The translations under genes and the position numbers were made by a program. Positions 57,914 to 64,000 of a stretch of 64,000 nucleotides of DNA are shown here, in pieces (positions within the stretch are counted from its first letter, which is position 1; each line of letters opens with the position of its first letter). A model generated the notes under the pieces. The model had not been told where the DNA came from, did not search any database, and saw only the letters and a program-made list of their open reading frames with translations. Source of the stretch: Pyrenophora tritici-repentis (taxonomy: Eukaryota > Ascomycota > Dothideomycetes > Pleosporales > Pleosporaceae); the NCBI RefSeq assembly GCF_003171515.1, contig NC_089399.1, forward strand, positions 3,472,001 to 3,536,000, read 5' to 3'.

Positions 57914-58075
57914 CACAGTCCGCAACAATCAATTAAGTGGGTCCTAGAAGGTTCAGATTGGATTGATTGATTACCGCTTTAAGCCTAGTAGTTACCTATA
58001 GGAGTTTAAGCCCTACCTAGATAGGTAAGTGGGTCTAGGAGAGTGACCGGATTGAATTGATTGTTGCGGAGTCTA
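57914..58075. mobile_element. 162-bp MITE, copy 1 (in Gypsy pol)
   Basis: The ends share TCCGCAACAATCAATT as inverted repeats (left CACAG-, right TAGAC- variants). An 8-bp target duplication ATCCTATG flanks it (57906-57913 and 58076-58083). The interior has no coding frame. 8-bp duplications point to mobilisation by a hAT-type transposase. Removing it with one TSD restores the Gypsy integrase reading PATNIGYNAILVVIDRFTK. Confidence 0.88.
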
Positions 58076-60521
58076 ATCCTATGTTTGTCGCTGGGTCTCT
58101 TGAGACTGGTAAACCTGTGACAAAGTCCATAGAGATGTCTGCCCAAGGTTCTGTGGGTAGCTCTAATGCTTGCATCTCGCCGTAAGGTGCGTGTGTGTCG
58201 TGTTTGTTCTTCTGACATTCTGCACATTTTGCGATGAATGAGGTAACCTTTTCCTTCATTCCTGGGAACTCGTAGTTGCGTCTGATGAGTTCCATTGTTC
58301 TGGTAATGCCCGGGTGACCGTGTACAGGGTCGTCGTGGTGTTGTTGAATAATTGCTTCTTGCAGTTCTTCCGGTACATTGTTTCCGATGTGGAGGATAGC
58401 GTTCAGTGTCTTTGCTGGTCCTAGCGATCCGTCCTTGTTAACCTTAAGTATCGCGGTGTCGATGACTTCCTTGGTGCCTGCGATATCTGGTCTTCGGCTG
58501 AGAGCGTCTGCTCTGCCGTTCTCTTTTCCTGGTGTGTACACAATCTTGAACTTGTATTGTCCGAGTAGTTCTGACCATCTTACTTGTCTGCGGTTGAGTA
58601 CTTTGGTGGTCGTAAAGTTCACTAGATTTTTGTGATCTGTGTATATCGTAAGTTCCGAGCAGCTTTCTGCGTATACTCTCCAGTGTTGTAAGCATGCGAC
58701 AATAGCTAGTAGCTCCTTGTCGTGAACGTCGTATCGTTCTTCTGGTCCTGAGAATTTGCGAGAGTAGTAGGCGATGGGGTGCCATTTGCCTTCGTGCAAT
58801 TGGCTTGCGCATCCGCCTAGCGCGAGATCCGATGCGTCGGTCTCAAAGCGTAATGGGTGTCCTGCTTGGAATATTCGAAAGCATGGTGGTTCTATGCTTG
58901 CTTTCTTAAGCGTTTGGAATGCGTTCTCTGCTTCCTTGCTCCACTTAAAGGGTACGTCCTTTCTTGTGAGTTTTGTCAAAGGGATGGCGATGTTTGAGAA
59001 GTCCTTGATGAACTGTCGGTTGAAGTTCAAGAATCCTAAGAAGGACTGTATCTGTACAACTGTTGTCGGTGTTGGCCAATCCTTGATAACCTGAATTTTT
59101 TCTTCGCTCATTTGTACTCCGTCCGCTCCTACTACATAGCCTAAGAAGTTGACCTTAGTCTTGTGAAATTCACACTTCTCTGGTTTGAGTCGGAGGTTGA
59201 ACTGCTCAAGGGCCCTTAGTACTGTCTTGACATGTTCAACATGGTCCTCTAAAGTCTCGGAGTAGACGAGAATGTCGTCTAGATAAGCTATGACAAAGAT
59301 GTCTAGATGTGCTCTCAACACGTTGTTGATGAGTTCTTGGAATGTTGCTGGGGCGTTCGTGAGCCCAAACGGCATAACTGTGTATTCGTAGTGTCCGTAT
59401 CTTGATCGGAACGCCGTTTTCCATTCCTCACCTTTCGCTATGCGAATCAGGTGGTATCCATCTCGAAGATCTAATGCTGTAAAGATCTTTGCGCGAGATA
59501 ATCGATCCCGTAATTCTGTAATGTTCGGTAAGGGGTATCGATTCTTGATTGTGATGTCGTTGAGCTTGCGATAATCTACACATAGTCGTAGTTTTCCGTC
59601 TTTTTTCGGGACAAACATGATTGGATATCCTGCTGGTGACTTCGATGGTCGGATATATTTCTTTGCTAGGCTTGTCTTGATGTAGTCGCGTAACGTGCTC
59701 AATTCTTTTTCCGATAGTCCGTATATTGGGCCGAAAGTCGGTTTCTTTCCTTCCTGTAAGACAATCTTGTGGTCCCAGGGTTGGTGCTTTGGCAATGCTT
59801 GTTCATCTGCCACTTCCCGGAATAGATGTTCGAATTCTTTGTATTCTGCGGGGATCTTAGGAGTTGCGCGTTTCTCCAAAACTCTAGTCTGTCGACCCGG
59901 TGGCTCCGTTCCGGCGTCTGCTGAGTCGGACCCTTGTTTCTTAAGGCCGTCCTTTGTCGAGGCTCGCTTTTTCTTTGCGATGTTATTCAGTTTCCTCTCA
60001 TCTACCATCGTACTCTGACAATGCGTAGGCTGGCTTGTGGTTGCGTCCGTTCCACAGCACTCGAATGAGAACGTCTTCGACTTCCAGTCGATCCGTGGGT
60101 TGTGTTCTCGTAACCATGGAAGTCCTAATATGATGTCGTGGGTAGCTAGTCCGAAGACATCTAGGTCTATCTTCTCTTGGTGTCCTTGGATGTTGAGCGT
60201 CACTTGTCTGACCTCGTGGGTGATCTCTTGTTCACCTGGCATTGGCTCTCCGTTGGCCACATGTAGTGGGTAAGCTTCTTGTTTCCGTAGCGGCTTCAGT
60301 CCGGCTGAAGACGCTGCGTGCGCTGAAACGTAGTTGGCTTGTGATCCCGAATCTACTAATGCCTTCATCCACCTCCCTTCAAGCTTCACCTGAAGCTTGA
60401 TGAGGTCTAAGGAGTTTACTGAGTTAATCTCCTTGCCGGGCCGCTCTGGGCCGGGTGCTGGCCTAAAAAAGCCTGATTTCCAAATCCATGGAATCCTTTG
60501 GCTATCGCATGAAGGTCGCAT
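58076..60521 (-). CDS. Gypsy pol: protease, reverse transcriptase, RNase H, integrase N-terminal part
   Basis: The frame runs minus from about 60521 to the MITE. Protease active site: MKALVDSGSQANYVS. RT: AKIFTALDLRDGYHLIRI, MPFGLTNAPATFQ and the catalytic FVIAYLDDILVYSE (YLDD box). RNase H: LRFETDASDLALGGCASQL, then YDVHDKELLAIVACLQHWR. Integrase zinc finger: HGHPGITRTMELIRRNYEF and CAECQKNKH, then the first catalytic Asp region ADISMDFVTGLP. Pol overlaps gag by about 100 nt in the -1 frame, so expression by -1 frameshifting is expected. Coding resumes at 57913-57862 and then at 49398. Confidence 0.9.
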
Positions 60522-62541
60522 TCTTTGCTAAGGCACGTTTGCCAGTTGGGTTGTTGACATTCCCAAGCGTCTCCTTCATCGTATTCTTTTAGCCATACTG
60601 TTTGCATCTGATCAATTTCTTCGGGGTTGTCGTGACCTGGGAAGTATGTCTTTTCCCTTTTGTCCCATAAATGTATTGGGCATAGGTCGTTTTTGCAGTC
60701 GAAGAATTGCCACTTGCAGCGGTACGATCGTTTGGTTTCTTCTGGGAACCATCCTGATCCGGACTTATCCGAGTAGTGTACTCTGCAATGGTCGTGAATG
60801 CATGTAACCCATGATAACTTCTCATGTTCTGGGTTCCTAGGGTCCATCCAGTAGTCGTATTCCTTTGATCTACTGATGTCCTTGGCCTTTCTCTTGTGGC
60901 CGTGTTGGAAGGTCTTCCAATCGTTCCTGGTCTGGCAGAGTTCGTCGTAGATCTCTTGCTTCTCTTTTTCCGAGATTGGCAACGTTGGTTCTTCCCATGA
61001 TTGAATTGCGTCTTCGATCCAGCTTAGTTCCCATGTTGTTGGTAGGAACTTCAATATTTCGGTTGAAATGTTTTCCTTATTTTGTTGTACTTCTAGTGAC
61101 AATCGGTAGAAGTCCTGTCGCATAGCAGCCATAATGTTGGGTTCCTCGCAGGCGTACTCGATGTTAGCCTTGTTGAGGTGTCGTAGTAGCTGGTTGATTT
61201 GTCCTGCGAGCTTGTAGAACTCTTCTTCCTGTACATAAGGTGTGGATGGCCTGTTGATTTCTTCGAACGTGGCCATCTTGCCGAATTTGGTCTGGTCGAT
61301 TTCCGTAGCCTCTAAGTCCTTGGACTCATCTTCGAGCATGTCGTACTCCGAAGTGGGCTGTTCTTCTTCTGAGTCTGATTCCACGAGTGTGAGGTTATCC
61401 AATCCCAAAACGCTTTCCTGCGTGTTGATTTCGATGGTTGGTTTAGATATGACATTCCATGTCTCGTGTCGCTCAGTGGGTACTGCTTTGTGGATAACGT
61501 TGAGTTGTCTAACCACCTTGTTCTTGCTGTGGCAGTCCCTAGCCATGTGACCTTTCTTGTCACAGTTATAACAAGTGATCTCCTTCTTGTTATACGGCTT
61601 CTTCTTGTCGTTCCTTCCGAAACTCTTGCCTTTGTTGATGTTGTCCAGTTGCATTGCATCAGGGTCGTGCCAGTTGTTACCGGCGGAGGGTACAATACCT
61701 CCAGGTGTCGTCCGATATCCTGGTTTCTTCTTAAAGAATCGTCCCTTTGTGCGTTGCACTGACTGGTTGGCTCTAACCGGTCGGATTTCCTGCTGCAATT
61801 CGTAGAGTGCGTTGTCGATACGAATTGATTCTCGGATGAGATCCTGTAGGTTGTTGATTGCCACGCCGCTTCGCATAAGCTCTTCTTTGACTCTTTCCTT
61901 AAGTCCTTGTCGGTACATAACCCTTAATGCCTTGTCGTCCCAGTCGGTCTTCAGGGCATGTCCCTGGAAGATACTGGCGTAGTCGGCGACTGATTGGGTT
62001 TGTTTGAGCTGTTGGATTGCACGATCTGCCTTAGATTCTTCGTTGATGACTCCGAATTGCTGTCTAAGCTTGTCTTTGAAGGTTGGATGGTCTTCAAACA
62101 TTCGTTCAATATCGTCGTCGTCATCGTTGTCGTCCGTGTATTTGTTGAGGTAAGGCTTGATCCAGGTGGCGGCAGTTCCTCGCATGTAACTTGCCATGAG
62201 CAGTCCACGATCAGTAGGGTCGACCTTCTCATCTTCAAACCTGAAGAAGAGATCGAACTGGAGAATCCAGTCTTCGAGCTTGTGTCGATCGCCGTGAAAT
62301 AGATCGGGTCTGGCCACCTTGGTGCGGCTTGACGAAGTTTCGTTAGGTGTGTTCATCACAGTCCGCAACAATCAATTAAGTGGGTCCTAGAAGGTTCAGA
62401 TTGGATTGATTGATTACCGCTTTAAGCCTAGTAGTTACCTATAGGAGTTTAAGCCCTACCTAGATAGGTAAGTGGGTCTAGGAGAGTGACCGGATTGAAT
62501 TGATTGTTGCGGAGTCTAGTGTTCATCGGGGTGTCACTCAT
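60416..62541 (-). CDS. Gypsy gag with CCHC zinc knuckle (split by MITE copy 2)
   Basis: The original start is ATG 62541 (MSDTPMNT), interrupted after eight codons by the MITE and resuming at 62348 in frame (PNETSSSRTKVARPDLFHGD). It reads to a stop at 60416, about 650 residues. The capsid region has the retrotransposon gag pattern (GLLMASYMRGTAATWIKPYL, QTQSVADYASIFQGHAL). A basic stretch leads to the CCHC knuckle CYNCDKKGHMARDC. The 200-residue tail is unusually rich in Trp, Asp and His. Gag builds the particle and binds RNA. Confidence 0.88.
62357..62518. mobile_element. 162-bp MITE, copy 2 (in Gypsy gag)
   Basis: Nearly identical to 57914-58075 and of the same length. Target duplication GTGTTCAT lies at 62349-62356 and 62519-62526. 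It cuts gag after its eighth codon. Confidence 0.9.
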
Positions 62542-62558
62542 CTTGAGGGTGTTCAAAG

Positions 62559-62866
62559 TGTGAAGGTCGTCCGAAGATGATCTTGGGTTGGTTCTCGGGG
62601 ATAGAGTGATGCGATGGACACGAGGGTGTATAGCACGATTGGTAGATCGATGTAATATACGGGGAGTTGAGAATCAAGTACTAATCCTTAGATTTCGAAG
62701 TTGAACACAATGAACCGTAAGGGCTCATTGCCTATTGTTATATACTAACGAATGTCCTATGTCCTATACGTCCTACGTTGTCCTACACTGTCCCATGCGT
62801 GGGACATCGTGGTACATCGTGGGATTCCTTGGGACACACGTGACATGTCCCATGTTGGCGTTCCGC
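62559..62866 (-). repeat. Part of the Gypsy 5' LTR
   Basis: 308 bp matching 47436-47743 without gaps. The U5 side (the equivalent of 47201-47435) and the primer-binding site are missing; only 17 nt separate this segment from the gag ATG. On the other side it is cut by Copia-2, so the remainder of U3 may lie beyond the window. Confidence 0.85.
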
Positions 62867-63082
62867 TGTCAGATAATAGCACTGTTGAAGATGAGAGCGT
62901 ACAGACGCTGGGTTAGACTAGCGCGACCCGGCATCTGAGAGAGCCAATCGGATCACAGGAAGGCTTGGCACCCCCCAGGTGTGCCCACAACCGTAGACAG
63001 AACCAACACACAATCAATCATCAATATCATCACCATTATTATCTATTTCATCAGTATTCCAGATGAGAGTGAATATCTGACA
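62867..63082 (+). repeat. Copia-2 5' LTR (216 bp)
   Basis: TG...CA ends within the inverted 9-mers TGTCAGATA and TATCTGACA. The interior is AT-rich at the 3' side (TCATCACCATTATTATC). Confidence 0.75.
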
Positions 63083-63117
63083 ATTAAGAGTCTCACTATC
63101 TTTACCTACCTACCAAA

Positions 63118-64000
63118 ATGACCACATTTACCACCCGCGACGCGACCGTGACTTTACGCGACCAGTCAGACTACACCGGTTGGATGCTACAACTGCAAGC
63201 GCGTTGCATGGCACACAATATTTGGGATAAGATTGACCCAAAGACTACTACTCAGCCCCTCCGGAGGCCTACCGACCTTAGAATCCCAATCCTTGCTGAC
63301 TACCAAGCAGCTTCTGGCATCGAAGAGCCAGGAAGACTTAGCGAACTATCAAACAGCGGACAGAAAGCGTTTAAAGAAGACCTCGAGTACTATCGCATGT
63401 CGATGGAGCAGTACAAAAGCGACCGACACCAATACGAAAAGGAGCAGTCAAGCTTCCAGCACATCATGACCCTGATTCAATCAAGCGTGTCACCGCACCT
63501 ACTACGCACATGCTGTCTCCCAGACAAGACACTTCGCGAGTGGATTATAAACTTGAAGCTTACAGTTGGAGTGAGCGATCGCACCGAGAAGGAGCGAGCT
63601 AGAGAAAGATACCTAGCATCCCTCAAACAAATGAGGACCCCAAATCAATGGGACACGTGGCTGGCGGAATATGACCAAGCCGCCACGGAAGCTGAAGTAT
63701 ACAGCGTACCAGAAGTGTCACAACTTGATGCGATGTCAAAGGACTTTCTGGTGGCCGTCCAGAAAACAGCACCTATCTGGGCCGTAAACTTCCAAGAGAA
63801 CGGACGATGGGCAGCTGGGATGAGCCGAAAGGAGATGATGAATCGGTTCCGAGAGCACATGATGATGCACCATCCCCTTTCTAGATCAGGGAAGCACAAA
63901 GCAGCTATGGCAGCTTACGATGAAAGCACACATGATGATACAACTCTCGCTGGAGGTGCATCCTACCAGCCACTGCGCGGGACGCCGAGCAGTGGGGTCA
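63118..64000 (+). CDS. Copia-2 gag, partial
   Basis: ATG 63118 opens a frame uninterrupted to the window edge (294 codons). It starts MTTFTTRDATVTLRDQSDYT, then GWMLQLQARCMAHNIWDKID, the N-terminal pattern of fungal Copia gag proteins (a residue block on how one molecule is 'joined', then W). Later parts include ERYLASLKQMRTPNQWDTWL and WAAGMSRKEMMNRFREHMMM. The zinc knuckle, protease and the rest must lie outside the window. Confidence 0.8.
   Translation, partial: MTTFTTRDATVTLRDQSDYTGWMLQLQARCMAHNIWDKIDPKTTTQPLRRPTDLRIPILADYQAASGIEEPGRLSELSNSGQKAFKEDLEYYRMSMEQYKSDRHQYEKEQSSFQHIMTLIQSSVSPHLLRTCCLPDKTLREWIINLKLTVGVSDRTEKERARERYLASLKQMRTPNQWDTWLAEYDQAATEAEVYSVPEVSQLDAMSKDFLVAVQKTAPIWAVNFQENGRWAAGMSRKEMMNRFREHMMMHHPLSRSGKHKAAMAAYDESTHDDTTLAGGASYQPLRGTPSSGV

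Larger units (their letters stand above)
47201..62866 (-). mobile_element. Ty3/Gypsy LTR retrotransposon carrying nested insertions
   Basis: The element lies on the minus strand: 3' LTR at 47201-47887, polypurine tract 47888-47903, pol and gag in pieces up to 62541, and part of the 5' LTR at 62559-62866. Gene order PR-RT-RNaseH-IN with a C-terminal chromodomain makes it a Ty3/Gypsy of the chromovirus type. It contains two MITE copies, Copia-1 (itself with hAT-2), and its 5' LTR is cut by Copia-2. Apart from these, gag and most of pol keep one frame each. One frameshift near 48851 breaks pol before the chromodomain. Confidence 0.9.
62867..64000 (+). mobile_element. Copia-2: 5' end of a second Ty1/Copia element (runs off window)
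   Basis: It begins with TGTCAGATA directly at the break in the Gypsy LTR. An LTR of 216 bp ends TATCTGACA at 63082, the inverted copy of its start. A leader of 35 bp precedes the gag start. It is unrelated in LTR sequence to Copia-1. Confidence 0.8.

Overview
The window is genomic DNA from a filamentous ascomycete. Genes carry 49-73 bp spliceosomal introns (GTAAGT-type donors, short polypyrimidine tracts, TAG/CAG acceptors). The protein families are typical of Pezizomycotina (fungal P450, S10 carboxypeptidase, GWRTG-type multi-pass membrane protein, ThrE/PRM10-like protein), and several transposons carry stop codons of the CpA-to-TpA kind left by RIP. A Dothideomycete, perhaps Pleosporales, is my best guess, inferred from gene content only.

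Region 1 (1-1.6 kb) is the 3' end of a serine-rich coiled-coil protein gene. Region 2 (1.6-18.1 kb) has no intact gene. It holds a decayed gag-like relic, about 25 plus-strand splice-donor-like motifs followed by CT-rich DNA, several diverged repeat families built around such donors (14.9-17.35 kb), a mosaic of short pieces of unrelated conserved genes (DEAD-box helicase, SKP1, RRM and others; 12.5-14.5 kb), and an interspersed repeat with a third copy at 38.7 kb. Two U6 snRNA relatives follow (18.2 kb plus, 19.1 kb minus), each broken in a different catalytic part.

Region 3 (21.6-41.7 kb) is the ordinary genic part: a P450, a secreted serine carboxypeptidase, an 808-residue membrane protein, a small dimeric alpha/beta-barrel-like protein with a frameshift, a doubtful small membrane protein, a 913-residue ThrE/PRM10-like transporter, a PF01494-type FAD monooxygenase and an expanded-family hypothetical protein. 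Nothing shows that these form one pathway or cluster.

Region 4 (41.7-64 kb) is a transposon graveyard with readable history. An apparently intact hAT element (hAT-1) sits between a truncated ORF and the TPR tail of an NLR-like gene. A RIP-damaged pogo/Fot1 transposase is cut by a Ty3/Gypsy element on the minus strand (LTR 47201-47887). The Gypsy carries two copies of a 162-bp MITE, a complete Ty1/Copia element (156-bp LTRs, TSD TGCTT) and, in its other LTR, the start of a second Copia element that runs off the window. The first Copia is split by a degenerate hAT (hAT-2, TSD CCGAGGGT). Removing each insertion with one TSD copy restores the host reading frame on paper, so the order of events is clear. 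The Gypsy also has an antisense ORF for a cysteine-rich, coiled-coil protein between pol and its 3' LTR.
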